From contig CM036253.1 in NCBI GenBank assembly GCA_020698575.1, positions 3,139,114-3,203,113 of the forward strand: a stretch of 64,000 nucleotides of DNA, in the 5' to 3' direction. The position numbers and the translations under genes are program-made. Shown here one piece after another: positions 23,544 through 34,695 of this stretch (the first letter of the stretch is position 1; every line of letters begins with the position of its first letter). The notes under the pieces were generated by a model that did no database searches, had not been told where the DNA came from, and saw nothing but the letters and a program-made list of their open reading frames with translations. The stretch is from Bostrychus sinensis (lineage: Eukaryota; Chordata; Actinopteri; Gobiiformes; Eleotridae).

Positions 23544-26500
23544 GTACCTCACGTCTTCATGAACTCTGTTTTACCGTCACGTCTTCATTAGCTCTGTTTT
23601 ACCGTCACATCTTCATTAGCTCTGTTTTACAGTCGTGTCTTTATTAGCTCTGTTTTACAGTCACGTCCTCATTAGCTCTACTGTTTTACAGTCACGTCCT
23701 CATTAGCTCTACTGTTTTACAGTCATGATTTCATTAGCTCTACTGTTTTACAGTCATGATTTCATTAGCTCTACGCGCATACAAAGGTTTAAGTTACTCG
23801 TGCTGGGTCTATTTTCTGATGTGTCCCTCTCTCTTTACGCAGTCAAAATCAGGCTTTATATAGAGTCTTCACATCAGAACACATATGTTCAGTATATATA
23901 CAAATACATAATTATTCTGTCTCTCATCTGTTTCTGTCTCAGGCACAAGTGTGAAGAATGTGGGAAGGCCTTTAAGATCCAGAAGCAGCTAATAAACCAC
24001 CTGCGTCTCCACGAGGAGCACCGGGCTAAAGGCCTGGTTAGATCGGGGCAGAACGGTTCCCGGTTTCCTCAGCCGGGCCCCTCCCAACTACAGGCGCTCA
24101 GGGCGGACCCCACTAAGCCCCAGGCCCTGGGGGTGAAGTACAGCCCCCAGGGCTTTAAGAAGCCCTATTCTTCTGCCGGGACGTCCAGGCCACAGAAGTT
24201 TGATCCAGCTGAGAGCAGTCGTAGACCTTTCTCCTGTGAAGAGTGTGGGAAGACGTACCGACACGCGGGGAGCCTCGCCAACCACAAGAACCTCCATAAA
24301 ATCGGAGACTATCACTGCAACGTGTGCAACTCAACCTACCCCAACCGGCTGGCCATGAAGAACCACCTGAGGCTGCACTTCGCTCAGAAGAAGCACAACT
24401 GTCAGGAGTGTGGCAAAGGCTTCCGCACTCAGCGGCAGCTGGCCACCCACACTACGGCTGGCCTTTGTAAGGGCCCCCAGGGGTCTGTCCAGCAGATGGA
24501 TTTTGAGTGTGACGGCTGCTGCGAAGGCTTTTCTACGGCAGACGAACTGTCGGCTCACGACTGTCCCGCTCAGCACTTACCCTCCTCCTCCTCCAACAGC
24601 ACTTCCACTAACCCCACTGTGGAGAGGAACTCTGTGGACACGGACTCAGACGAGCGACCGTACGTCTGCGATCTCTGTAACTGTGCTTATAAACACGCTA
24701 GCTCTTTACTCAACCACAAGCACACCCATAAAACCGGGAACTTCCGCTGCAACTTCTGCGACAAGCCCTACACCAACTACATGGCCCTGCGGAACCACAT
24801 GCGCATACACACGCAGCGCAAGAAGCACATCTGCCACACCTGCGGCAAGGCCTTCCGCCTGGCCCGTTTCCTCCGAAACCACCAGAAGGTGCACGAGGAG
24901 GGGGCCACGCCCTTCGGCTGCCCCAGTTGCGGAAAGAGCTTCCAGGGGAGGTCCGGTCTGGCGCGGCACCGCTGCGGGGACACCCAGGTAGGAATGGAGG
25001 TCCGGAGGAAGCCCCCCGCGCCGGCCGGAGAGGGAGAGGAGTGCCGGTACACGTGAGTTCTCACCACTTATTCAGATTCTTTCAACAACACAAAAACAGC
25101 GCAGATAAATGTAGGTCTCTACATGTCTATTACAGGTATATGGTCTCCAATCCGGCTTCCATGGGACCATACGCGTGCCGGAATTCGGATTTTTCTGAAG
25201 TTTGGACAAATTGAATTAGTGGAGAGACCAGATAAGTCATCCCCGTTTGCTTTCAGTTAGCACTCACTCTCTCGGTGACCTGCAACCATGTACTGTGTGT
25301 TTTCATGCCTCTGTTGGAACTCTGTGCCGTAGGATGATGTGTGTCTGCTCTTGTTGCACTCTGTTTGTCTTGTGGCCAGTTTTAGTCTCGGTCTGAGGGA
25401 AGGTTCGGAAGTATTTGGAGCTAGCTGCACTGCACATCTAGGCTTCTTTATTCACACATAGAGAGTTCCGGCTGTACCTGATCTTTAGCATATAGTAACC
25501 TTCCGAATGAGAGATGTGACCAAAAAAGTCCCACGTTCTGTCCCGGTGAGGTCTGGTGTTTGCGGTGAGCTTGGTGCAGTGCAGGGAGCCGCCGATGCTT
25601 CTCACTTCTCTGGTTCAGCTCCAGTTGTTTGTATGTGATCCGCCCCCATCACCCCTCTTCCCGCCCCACTGTGCCCTCCCTCTCCCCAAACGCCCCCTCA
25701 CCCCTCACTCCACTCTGCAGTAGAACTTAGAGACTCTGAGCCGGATTTCAGATCATATACCTGTATGTGAAGAATCCCAGGCCTGGTCCACACGTACACT
25801 GGGGTCTCAGGAACTCAGCCTTGTTTGCACCAGAGCCGTGCAGTACCGCTTAGGTTCCACTGTCCACTGGGAAGGAAAAAGTACAGTTGGTCAAGGGACC
25901 TCTGCTAACTTCAGCTTACGGGGATGTAAATTATAAACTGTTTTATATGCAGTGCTTGTGTACGTGTGAACCAGGACTGACCCTGAGTATGTTCTCTACA
26001 GCGTACAGTAGTTCAAGGCCCTGGCTGCATCCACTGGGAGACTCTTATGAACATGTTCTGTGCCTTATTGGGGCCTCTCGTTCAGAAAGAAGCGGTCAGG
26101 CCAAACAGACTTTTAATAACATGCAGTGGAGATGTGCAGACAGACAAAGCTAGGAACAGTTGAGACATTTGAACAGTGCTGTAAGGTATCCATGAGTGTG
26201 TAGCCAGGGCCAAACAGTAGAGTTAATATCTGAGTACCACCTTCAGATGCTAACTGTTCTCTCTCTCCCTCTCTTGTTCCTCTCATTCCTCCTGCCCCTC
26301 CCCGTCCTGCTGTGCACAGATGTGACCAGTGTGGCCGCTCCTACCGCCACGCCAGCTCCCTCCTCAATCACAAGAACACTCACACCGTCGGCATCTACCA
26401 CTGCACCGTGTGCCTCAAGACCTACTCCAACCTGCTCGCGCTGAAGAACCACCGCAGGATCCACTCCGAGATGCGGCGCCACCGCTGCCATGACTGCGGC

Positions 26501-27184
26501 AAGGCCTTCCGCGTGTCGTCGCAGCTCTACAACCACAAGCGCGTGCACCAGAAGCAGCGGGAGCTAACGTGTCGGTCGTGTCAGCGCGCCTTCCCCACGC
26601 AGGCGAGCTTCAGGCTGCACATGGAGATCACGCACGGCCAGGCCCCTCAGCCGCGACCCCGGCCCTCGCAGCGGGAGGCGGGCTGGGGCTCGGGGCTGGA
26701 CCTCACCCTGATGCAGGAGCAGGGTCTGGCCCCCGGCGCCGTGGGTAAACCAGGGAACACGCCGGGACCTGACGAGGTAGAAAAGCCTTACGTGTGTGAC
26801 CAGTGCGGGCGCGCGTACCGACACGCTAGCTCCCTCCTCAACCACAAGAACAGCCACAAAACCGGGACGTACTTCTGCAGCTCGTGCCAGAAGGAGTTCC
26901 CCAACCTGATGTCGTTGAAGAACCACCGGCGCATCCACACGGAGCCGAAGCGGTACCAGTGTCCGGACTGCGGGAAGGCCTTCAGGGTCTCCACACAGCT
27001 CATCTGCCACCGCCGCATACACACCAAGGAGAAGCCCTTCGCCTGCCCACAGTGCCACAAGCGCTTCTCCTCCAAGTCCAACCTCCGGCACCACTCCAAG
27101 GTGCACTGGAACAGCTCTGCGGCGCCCCCTATGGCCATGGCAGGACCGAATTTTATGGGCATGCCAGGAGGACCTTTCATTTAA
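21058..27184 (+). CDS. znf646: zinc finger protein 646-like, poly-C2H2 protein, three coding exons
   Basis: This is a nuclear, probably DNA-binding protein of unknown target. Joining 21058-23543, 23943-25052 and 26320-27184 gives 4,461 nt, 1,486 residues plus TAA, with both junctions in frame. I count 32 Cys2-His2 fingers, about 27 canonical and five degenerate, grouped as repeating modules. Each module has a YRHxxSLxNHK finger, then a xxLxALKNHxRxH finger, then in the later part a GKAF finger. Human ZNF646 has about 31 fingers in about 1,830 residues (memory), so finger number fits and the linkers are shorter. There is no KRAB, SCAN or BTB domain. The neighbour stx1b supports the name, since ZNF646 and STX1B share the human 16p11.2 cluster. 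ZNF668 is unlikely because it is much shorter. The start at 21058 is the first ATG of the frame after the acceptor and has a good context. Confidence 0.78.
23544..23942 (+). other. znf646 intron with a short 28-bp tandem repeat
   Basis: Donor GTACCT and acceptor CTGTCTCAG. From about 23552 to 23775 there are seven or eight degenerate 28-bp units built on GTTTTAC(A/C)GTCACGTC plus TTCATTAGCTCT. The unit is unrelated to the other arrays. An open frame crosses part of the intron, but splicing restores the finger linker exactly, so the intron is preferred. Confidence 0.75.
23943..25052 (+). CDS. znf646: znf646 coding exon 2 (residues 829-1199, fingers 16-24)
   Basis: The junction regenerates DLKRHKCEEC, a normal linker into finger 16. 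The exon encodes fingers 16-18 (the HAGSLANHK module), degenerate fingers 19 (Cys in place of the last His) and 20 (AHDC), 21-23 and degenerate 24 (RHRC). It ends TACAC|GTGAGT, phase 2, a consensus donor. An alternative donor CCCAG|GTAGGA at 24987 would be out of frame. Confidence 0.85.
25053..26319 (+). other. znf646 intron, no further feature recognised
   Basis: 1,267 bases of unique sequence between the donor GTGAGT and the acceptor GTGCACAG. A pyrimidine-rich stretch (26257-26310) precedes the acceptor. I see no repeats or transposon ends. Confidence 0.7.
26320..27184 (+). CDS. znf646: znf646 coding exon 3 (residues 1199-1486, fingers 25-32)
   Basis: The junction gives EECRYTCDQCGRSYRH, a seamless finger start. 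Fingers 25-28 and 29-32 form two four-finger blocks separated by about 60 residues. Finger 28 has His-x4-His spacing. Fingers 29 and 25 are near-identical (CDQCGR(A/S)YRHASSLLNHK). The C-terminus is short and hydrophobic (MAMAGPNFMGMPGGPFI) and ends TAA. Confidence 0.88.
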
Positions 27185-27242
27185 AAAAAGGGGGATATAA
27201 AATAAAAGGGACGATGGGACTGAAAGGGGGTGGCAGAATAAA
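27185..27242 (+). terminator. candidate polyadenylation signals of znf646
   Basis: AATAAA occurs at 27201-27206 and 27237-27242, within 60 bases of the stop codon. Either could end the transcript with a very short 3' UTR, but later signals cannot be excluded. Confidence 0.4.
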
Positions 27243-27739
27243 TGCCAAGGATCGAGATGCCAAACACACAGCTCTTCCTGTTTGTCTGTGAAAAACGACT
27301 GTTCACAAAAACCTGAAGGAGGCGAGAGCACGGCGCTCACCGGACCTGTCACGATTACACGCTAAAGATCTTTGAGCGAGCATTTTATCTGTTAGTCCGA
27401 GTTCACCAAGTCTCTCAGAGTTAAACTAAGGTCAGTTTTATTTCTGACAGTATACGACTACTGTGGGAGATAGACCTGGCATTAGGGAAGAAAAATGGAA
27501 ATTAGTTGTTTGGTGATGGCTTCCAGAAATTAGCCATATTATATCCCGATTCCAAAGCCCAGATAAATAGTGCCGCAGTGGAAGGGCATCCCCATTAAAA
27601 CTCTTTGCCAAAGTTTCCATGAGAAAGCATCGCGAAGACCCCTGAACAAAAATGAACTAAAAGGAATTTCCTTTATGAACCAAAATATGTCGCCTCTAGT
27701 GAGGCGCCCCCTTCCTTGTCTGTTTTTCAGTATCGGCGC
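27243..27739. other. intergenic, no feature recognised
   Basis: Unique sequence, possibly znf646 3' UTR if the proximal signals are not used. Nothing further seen. Confidence 0.4.
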
Positions 27740-28506
27740 TAGGGATGGGTATCGTTAAGATTTTACCATTACTACTCTTATTGATATTGCTCATCGATCC
27801 GGTCTTGTAACAGTGCTCTTATTGATACTTTTTGAGAACCTTAACCACAAAAACCTTAATTACTCTGTTTTTTTTAACCTTTTTGGGCATTTTTCATTCA
27901 CAATATAGGCTACTTTATGTTTGTAAAATGTTATATAAAATATTAGTAATGTAAATCTGAATTAAAATATGAAATGAGTATAATTTAAGAAAAAGCAGTA
28001 GCCTCTTTTATATAAATAAATGGATAAGCTGTTTCTGGCCACAACTGTGTTTCAGAGAAATGCAGGAGTGCTTTCATGGATAAACACTGGGTTTAGTTGG
28101 TTCTTATGGTAACTTAATCCACTTGTGGGCTAATAGCATTAGCCTGCCATCTTTCTGTCTTCTTTGCCACTTGTTGCGCTGTCATGCGATGCTTGTCCTC
28201 GCCGTGTCCGCGTCCGCTTTGGTGAAGTTGAGCCATACTTGAGCTCTCTCTGTGCGATGTCGCGGCTGCAGCGCGCTGCTGTGTACGGCAGCCCCGCCCC
28301 CTCTGCTCCACCCACACAGACAGCAGCTGAGAGCAGCGATGTTTCATCTTTAATGACAGGAGCGAAATGATTTCGCGCACGTATTTGACGGCATGGTATT
28401 TACCGGAACTACTCGGTACTGTTAAGAGCACCGTTAAGACAGAAGCTTATCAGTCATGACGTGGCACCGGTGCCGCTGTAATTCCGGGTCTCGGTACCCA
28501 TCCCTA
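27740..28506. mobile_element. hAT-like non-autonomous DNA transposon (767 bp)
   Basis: The ends are perfect 12-bp inverted repeats, TAGGGATGGGTA (27740) and TACCCATCCCTA (28495-28506), a known type of fish hAT terminus. The flanking 8-mers ATCGGCGC and ATCGTGTT share only four bases, so the target-site duplication is eroded or absent. There is no transposase frame. The small ORFs inside are not recognised. Confidence 0.65.
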
Positions 28507-28559
28507 ATCGTGTTAGCTCAAGTTGTTCCCAAAACCTGCTGGTAAAGTTTTCATTACTC

Positions 28560-28710
28560 TTAGTTAGTAGTAGTTATTTTACTTAAGTACAGTTTTCATG
28601 CATCTTTACTTTAAATTTTTCAAGGGATACTTTTACTTCACTACATTTTAGAGCAAGTATGTGTATTTTTTACTCCTCTACTTTTTTTATTTTTGTTCTG
28701 AAGTAAAAAG
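28560..28710. mobile_element. possible hAT (Tol2-related) fragment
   Basis: ACTTAAGTACA followed by TACTTTTACTTCACTACATT resembles the tails of small Tol2-like elements common in fish. Paired ends were not found, so this is a fragment or a chance likeness. Confidence 0.35.
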
Positions 28711-30717
28711 TAGTTAGTTTGGTTTAACGTCATTAGTTTTTGCTGTGTCCTTATTGTAGACACAGTACATGAATATAAAAGATGCAGTAAAGTAATACTC
28801 CTCAGAAAAAACTCACAACAGATTCAGTTTCTTCTGTTGCACCATTTACCTTTAGTTTACAGCAAAATCCCTCACATTTACCTCATTCATTAGGTTTTTA
28901 ATCTGTGTGAAATACTTCACCTTCTCCTCTCCCCTTTAGCACTGAAAGATTGAAAATACTGCTGTAATTGTGACAGATCCGGTGTTCGTGACTCACCAAA
29001 GCTCCTCCTTTTCCTCTGGATCTGACTCCACACGGACCTCGCTGCCTTACGCCCCCTGCTGCACGTCGCCCTTGATAAAAAACATTAAAAACCCACAGCT
29101 GAGCTGAAGAACCGCTGCTCTGGTCCCTGGCGGTGAACCGAGGTGGGAGCTCTCCAGGTCTGGGTCCAACTCAAAGACTTTTAACTGTTTTCTCCGCGGG
29201 AGCCGGCAGTAAAAAGGGATTTTTGTGAATAATTCTTTCTCGTGGCCTTCGTCACAAGCGTTTTTAAACCACATTCTCAAAGAAAAAAAACAAAAAAAAC
29301 AACAGACTGATTTTAAAAGTGTGTGACCAACGTGGAAATACTGTAAAGGAATGATGTGTTTCTCCTTTTTAAGGGTTCTTCTAAAGGAGGCAGCGGTGTA
29401 TTCTGGGAGATGTAGGACTGGGACGTGTAGCAGCAGACTGTAGCATTAAGCTCACTATTCACATGAAAATACTGAACACAGCTGTCTTCTCTCAAACTGA
29501 TGATGGAGAGGAAACCATAATCAACCCAGAGCTCTGAGATTAGCACAGAATACTCTAAACCCTGTATCACTTCATTTGATTTTCAGTCTAGAATCAATAA
29601 ATGTAAAAACACTTTCACAGATTTGGTTCATGTTTGGTATAAAACTATTTTCTATAAAGTTCCTACATTCTGTTTTTATTCATATCTTTAACCCAGTCTT
29701 GGTTTCCTATAGAACAGCAGCCTTTTACAGCCTTAAAAACATTATGTGACTAAAAGAGAACGTTGTTAATAAGTACTCTGCTGGTGCCATAAAGAAACAG
29801 TTGAAGAGAACAGCAGAGGGCAGGGTGTTGCGGTCTTTTGAACATAATTTAAAGAAAACAACAATTCTTTCTTAAACCTTTTGTCTGACGCCATTTTTCT
29901 CTGAAATTAAAAACACAGTCAATGGAAACAGAGCTGACCCCGACCATGGAGAGGTCTGAAAGTGAAAAACATTTGCATTCATGGTTTTAAAATTGAAAAT
30001 CTAATGATCCAATGTATACACTGATAACAAAAATCCCCACTGTATCGATCTGATCCTGTTTTAAAATCTGACCGCCTGAAGTGTTTTCAGTGTGAACAGT
30101 GAGTCCCTGAAGCGCTGCCTCCGCCTCTTTAAAAAGGAAAAACACCAACTGTGGTAGTAACATTATTTATACTGTATTATTCTGATATTAACACGTGTGA
30201 AGGCGGAGCTAGTCTTTAGGCTGTGGTTGTGTGTGTGTGTACCCGAGTACCCTCAGAGTACCCCCACAGTACCCTCCAGAGTGTCCCAGAGTACTGTGGT
30301 TTGTTATTTCACTGAGGAACAGAAAAAGGCTTCCATTTTAAAGTGACCGCTGCGGCTAATATGGAAGGGTTTGGAGGAGGAGACAGGAGCAGCAGCTAAA
30401 TGTGTGGCTCTAAAGAGGATCCACCAGTAGACAGTAGATCTCTTATTGTTAAAAATAACAGGACATAACACTAGCTAGAAAAATGGGTTTAAAACTGCAG
30501 CCAAACTTAAAGGGAACTGTGTCACTCTGCTTGTTTTTTCTTTGTTTTGGTGCATTTCTCTGCCTGTAGCGCCCCCTACATTTGGGAGTAAAGCTCTATG
30601 GTAAAAACTCAAGAGTCCAGTTCACCCCTGGCTTGGCTTGACTCTGGGTTTCTCCGGGATGTATAAGAAAACCTGGATGGCCCCGGACCGCTCCCTGGTA
30701 CTACAGCAAAAAAATCC
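28711..30717. other. intergenic, no gene recognised
   Basis: AT-rich unique sequence with a short (TG)n run at about 30226-30240. No open frame with family similarity. Confidence 0.45.
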
Positions 30718-30725
30718 CCTGTGGC

Positions 30726-31073
30726 TAGGGCTGGGTCCCGTTAAACGAAGCCTTTGTGGCACCGAAAGAAAAGTTACAACACTACCGGTATCGGTAAAGG
30801 AAGTTTTATTCATTACCAAGTTTCAGTTCCCAGTGGGAGTTTCAGTGTTCCTTTACATGAATCAAATAAATAAATACACTACAGGTTTTACTCACAGCTG
30901 AGGATTTCGCTCCAAAAATCTGTCTTTTATTGAATATTATTGTTTTTTATAATTGTAGAAGATGAATTAGCTCACCATAAGGATCAGAAAAAGTATTGCT
31001 CAGGCACCAGTATCAAAAACCAGGTATCGTTTAAGAAGTGGTATCAGAAAAGTCTGAAAAGTACCCAGCTGTA
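30726..31073. mobile_element. hAT-like MITE (348 bp) with perfect 8-bp target-site duplication
   Basis: Ends TAGGGCTGGGTC and TACCCAGCTGTA are imperfect inverted repeats (about 9 of 12). The element is flanked by identical 8-mers CCTGTGGC at 30718-30725 and 31074-31081, the duplication length diagnostic of hAT insertion. It has no coding capacity. Confidence 0.82.
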
Positions 31074-31184
31074 CCTGTGGCCCAGGAAGGATTTCCCCTA
31101 CAGAGCACAGTCAAAGAAACACCTGGTGTTCGGCTCCTGGACTCTGTCGTGTTTATATCTATTTTCATATCATGGACTTTTTCT

Positions 31185-31532
31185 TAGGGCTGCTCAATTA
31201 TGGAAAAATTCATAATCATGATTATTTAGATCATAATTGGAATTATTTAGAAATATTTTTCATGTACTGCCAAAATAATAATGTGTAGAGGAAGAGTAGT
31301 TTTGTTTCTAGGTTGTGTTAATTGATTCAAAGAACCAAGACTTTGGACAACGTTCTAGACAAAGGCAAGAGTGCATCCAACTTTGGCAGCACTGTAGTTC
31401 CCACATATGGACATTAAAAGCGTGTGCGTCATTGAAAGTCAACTTTAGTTTTTCCTCGATTATATAGATTTTGTAAACGTTCAGAGCCAAAATCATAATC
31501 ATGATTAAAATTCAATTAATTGCAGGGCCCTA
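31185..31532. mobile_element. second hAT-like MITE (348 bp) with perfect 8-bp target-site duplication
   Basis: It begins TAGGGCTGCTCAATTATGG and ends AATTGCAGGGCCCTA. It carries internal ATAATCATGATTA motifs near both ends, as in a well-known fish hAT MITE type. It is flanked by CTTTTTCT at 31177-31184 and 31533-31540. It is not homologous to its 348-bp neighbour internally. Confidence 0.85.
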
Positions 31533-31540
31533 CTTTTTCT

Positions 31541-32360
31541 CCTATAAAAATCCTTAATTTGGCTTAAAAATAACTTATTGGCTGTGGTGTCACCGCTGTA
31601 GCCGTTGGTCAGAACCACGCTGTAGGCCGAGCGCCTGCTCCAGGGCCCACTGTGCCCGCAGTATGGGCCTCACAACGCAGAAACAATGCAGTAATAAAAA
31701 ACTTATTTGGCATGATTCACTCTCCAGGTCAAAGGTCTCCTCGGATTTTGGCCGCTCTGCCGTGACAAACGTCTCAGAAATTAAACCGTCTCTGGCTTGT
31801 TGATGTGGTTGAACCAGGACCAGACCTGAGGCTTCAGGGATACCGGGTCTGTTTTTTTCACCTGGATACACCAGGGGGCGCTGTACGGAGCTTTACTCAT
31901 CCTTTAAAAGCTTCTTCACACTGACTGTGTTTTATTAAAGTGGAAAAGCTGCATAGTTCCCTTTAAGACCAGGGGCCTCATGAGTTCTAATATCATGGCT
32001 TTTATTAATATTATTATTTTATACGTATTTATTCTATTTATTTCATTTGTAGCACTTTTCAAACTCTGTAGAAGACAATCTCATCCAAAAAACGACCTGT
32101 CTCTTGAGTAAAAGAGAAGATCCATTATTAAACAGTTTAGCGTTTAGTCCTGGTCCGGACTCACTTCCTCTGACGGCTTTTTCACAATAAAAGCCCCATT
32201 ACCCAACCTCCATAATAAACCGCAGCTGTCACTTTAAGCCCCGCCCCTTCCCCTGTGTCTTGTTAAATGAAGGGATTCCAGTTCAGTCGGCCCTCGGTCC
32301 TCTCGTATTTATTCGTGTTTTTTGTTTAATCAGCCGAGAGTGAGAACATGTTCGTACGAC
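31541..32360. other. intergenic, no gene recognised
   Basis: A minus-strand open frame at 31590-31871 has no recognisable domain. The rest is AT-rich unique sequence. Confidence 0.45.
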
Positions 32361-32364
32361 GCGT

Positions 32365-33778
32365 GTTTGTGTGTGGGTGCGTACGTGTTCTCGGCGTGGG
32401 TGCGTACGTGTTGTCGTGTGGGTGCGTACATGTTGTCGCGTGGGTGCGTACGTGTTGTCGTGGGTGCGTATGTGGTCGTGGGTGCGTACGTGTTTTCGGC
32501 GTGGGTGCGTACATGTTGTGGGTGCGTACGTGTTGTCGCATGGGTGCGTACGTGTTGTCGCATGGGTGCGTACGTGTTGTCGTGGGTGCGTACGTGTTGT
32601 CGCGTGGGTGCGTATGTGGTCGTGGGTGCGTACGTGTTGTCGCGTGGGTGCGTACGTGTTGTTGTGGGTGCGTACGTGTTGTGGGTGCGTACGTGTTGTC
32701 GCATGGGTGTGTACGTGTTGTCGTGGGTGCGTACGTGTTGTCGCGTGTGTGCGTACATGTTGTGGGTGCGTACGTGTTGTCGCGTGGGTGCGTACGTGTT
32801 GTCGCGTGGGTGCGTACGTGTTGTGGGTGCGTACGTGTTGTCACGTGGGTGCGTACGTGTTGTCGTGGGTGCGTACGTGTTGTCGCGTGGGTGCGTACGT
32901 GTTGTGGGTGCGTACGTGTTGTCACGTGGGTGCGTACGTGTTGTCGTGGGTGCGTACGTGTTGTCGCGTGGGTGCGTACGTGTTCTCGGCGTGGGTGCGT
33001 ACGTGTTGTCGCCGTGGGTGCGTACGTGTTGTCGCAGGTGCGTACGTATTGTCGCGGGTGCGTGCGTGTTGTCGCGTGGGTGCTTGCGTGTTGTCGCGGG
33101 TGCGTATGTGTTGTCGCGGGTGCGTGCGTGTTGTCGCGGGTGCGTGCGTGTTGTCGCGGGTGCGTACGTATTGTCGCGGGTGCGTACGTGTTGTCGTGGG
33201 TGCGTACGTGTTCTCGGCGTGGGTGCGTGCGTGTTGTCGTGGGTGCGTACGTATTGTCGTGGGTGCGTGCATGTTGTCGTGGGTGCGTACGTGTTGTCGT
33301 GGGTGCGTACGTGTTGTCGTGGGTGCGTACGTGTTGTCGTGGGTGCGTACGTGTTGTCGTGGGTGCGTACGTGTTCTCGGCGTGGGTGCGTACGTGTTCT
33401 CGGCGTGGGTGCGTACGTGTTGTCGTGGGTGCGTACGTGTTCTCGGCGTCGTGGGTGCGTACGTGTTCTCGGCGTGGGTGCGTACGTGTTGTTGTGGGTG
33501 CGTACGTGTTGTGGGTGCGTACGTGTTCTCGGTGTGGGTGCGTGCGTGTTCTCGTCGTGGGTGCGTACGTGTTCTCGGCGTGGGTGCGTATGTGTTGTCG
33601 TGGGTGCGTACGTGTTCTCGGCGTGGGTGCGTACGTGTTGTCGTGGGTGCGTACGTGTTCTCGGCGTGGGTGCGTATGTGTTGTCGTGGGTGCGTACGTG
33701 TTCTCGGCGTGGGTGCGTACGTGTTGTCGTGGGTGCGTACGTGTTGTCGTGGGTGCGTACGTGTTCTCGGCGTGTTCT
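32365..33778. repeat. 20-23-bp CpG-rich minisatellite (GTGGGTGCGTACGTGTTGTC)
   Basis: About 65 units of GTGGGTGCGTACGTGTTGTC with insertions of GC, CG or GGC. Two sub-types end TTGTCG or TTCTCGGC and cluster in blocks. The left third mixes GTCGCGTGGG units, while the right half alternates with TTCTCGGCGTGGG. It has dense TACGTG and CpG. Long open frames on both strands (484-516 codons) are artefacts. Confidence 0.95.
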
Positions 33779-33779
33779 C

Positions 33780-34131
33780 GCCATGTTCCGTGGCAGCCGA
33801 CCCGTGGATAAGCCGTGCAGTGACGTTCAGTGCTGTAGGATGTTTAGGAGAACCACGTGTGTGACAGATTAACAGTTGTTGTTATTATTGTTATTGCTTT
33901 GTTCCTGTTTGTTTTCTGCGTACATATGTAACGCCTATATACACTTTTATAAACTATGTTTTATAATTCATTTCTTAACAGAAAACTGTCCATATTCTAT
34001 AATAACCTTATAACCCTCATACTGCTGAGAATAAAACTGTCAAATACTACTGAGTCTTCAGTCCTGGGTTAGACCTGGTTTAGATCTGGTTTAGTTCTGG
34101 TTCAGACCTGCTTTAGACCTGGTCCTGGTCT
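33780..34131. other. intergenic with a patch of the 11-bp motif
   Basis: Unique sequence. At about 34060-34125 there are five degenerate copies of the CTGGTTTAGACC motif immediately left of the Harbinger-like element. Confidence 0.5.
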
Positions 34132-34134
34132 TAA

Positions 34135-34692
34135 TGCTGCCTTCACGTGATATGGGAAAGATGATATTTTTCACTTATAAAGAGGAAATTACGAGTTGTT
34201 GTGCTCAAGTGCTGTTGTGGTCGTAGCATAATTTAAAAAAATGGGAGACAAAAACTTTATCTTGAATTGCTCCATGGGTAAAACAGTCCTGGACTTATTC
34301 ATCTGCTACAAGAACAGGATCAAAACTCAAACGGTAAGTTTGGTGTATTTTGTATGGTTTATGAATCATTCAGTAATTTAAAGGACTGAATTGTACGAGT
34401 TTGCTAATGTTACTGTGTTAAAATTACTACGTTAAAAATGTGTATGCTACATCATTAAACAATGAGCTAACTTGAGTAAAAACATTTATTAGCCTACGCA
34501 TTTCATAGCATCCACAGTTTCTTCGCTGCTTTCTGCCATTTTAAAACGTCAAATCCGACCTCATCTCGGCAGCTCTGGTATCAAAATGATCGAGTTCTTC
34601 AGTGGAAATTACGACGAAAGGTGGCGTTCGTGTGCAAATTTGACTTCAGCAAGTGGTATTTTCCATAATTCCCATAGCACATGAAGGCAGCA
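34135..34692. mobile_element. PIF/Harbinger-like MITE (558 bp), TAA duplication
   Basis: Terminal inverted repeats: TGCTGCCTTCACGTGATATG at the left, and the complement of the right end reads TGCTGCCTTCATGTGCTATG. The trinucleotide TAA flanks both sides (34132-34134 and 34693-34695), matching the TWA target site of PIF/Harbinger elements. No transposase. Confidence 0.72.
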
Positions 34693-34695
34693 TAA

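Noticed and set aside
24987..26320. Alternative donor CCCAG|GTAGGA for znf646 exon 2
   Set aside because: It joins out of frame to the next exon (stop codon at once), whereas AC|GTGAGT at 25052 restores the finger exactly.
31590..31871. Minus-strand ORF of 93 codons as a possible exon
   Set aside because: No domain or family similarity recognised; several frames are equally open and no splice pair is convincing.
32322..33872. About 500-codon frames on both strands (VRTCCRG / THPRQHVRT repeats)
   Set aside because: CpG-rich minisatellite open on both strands; no start context, no domain.
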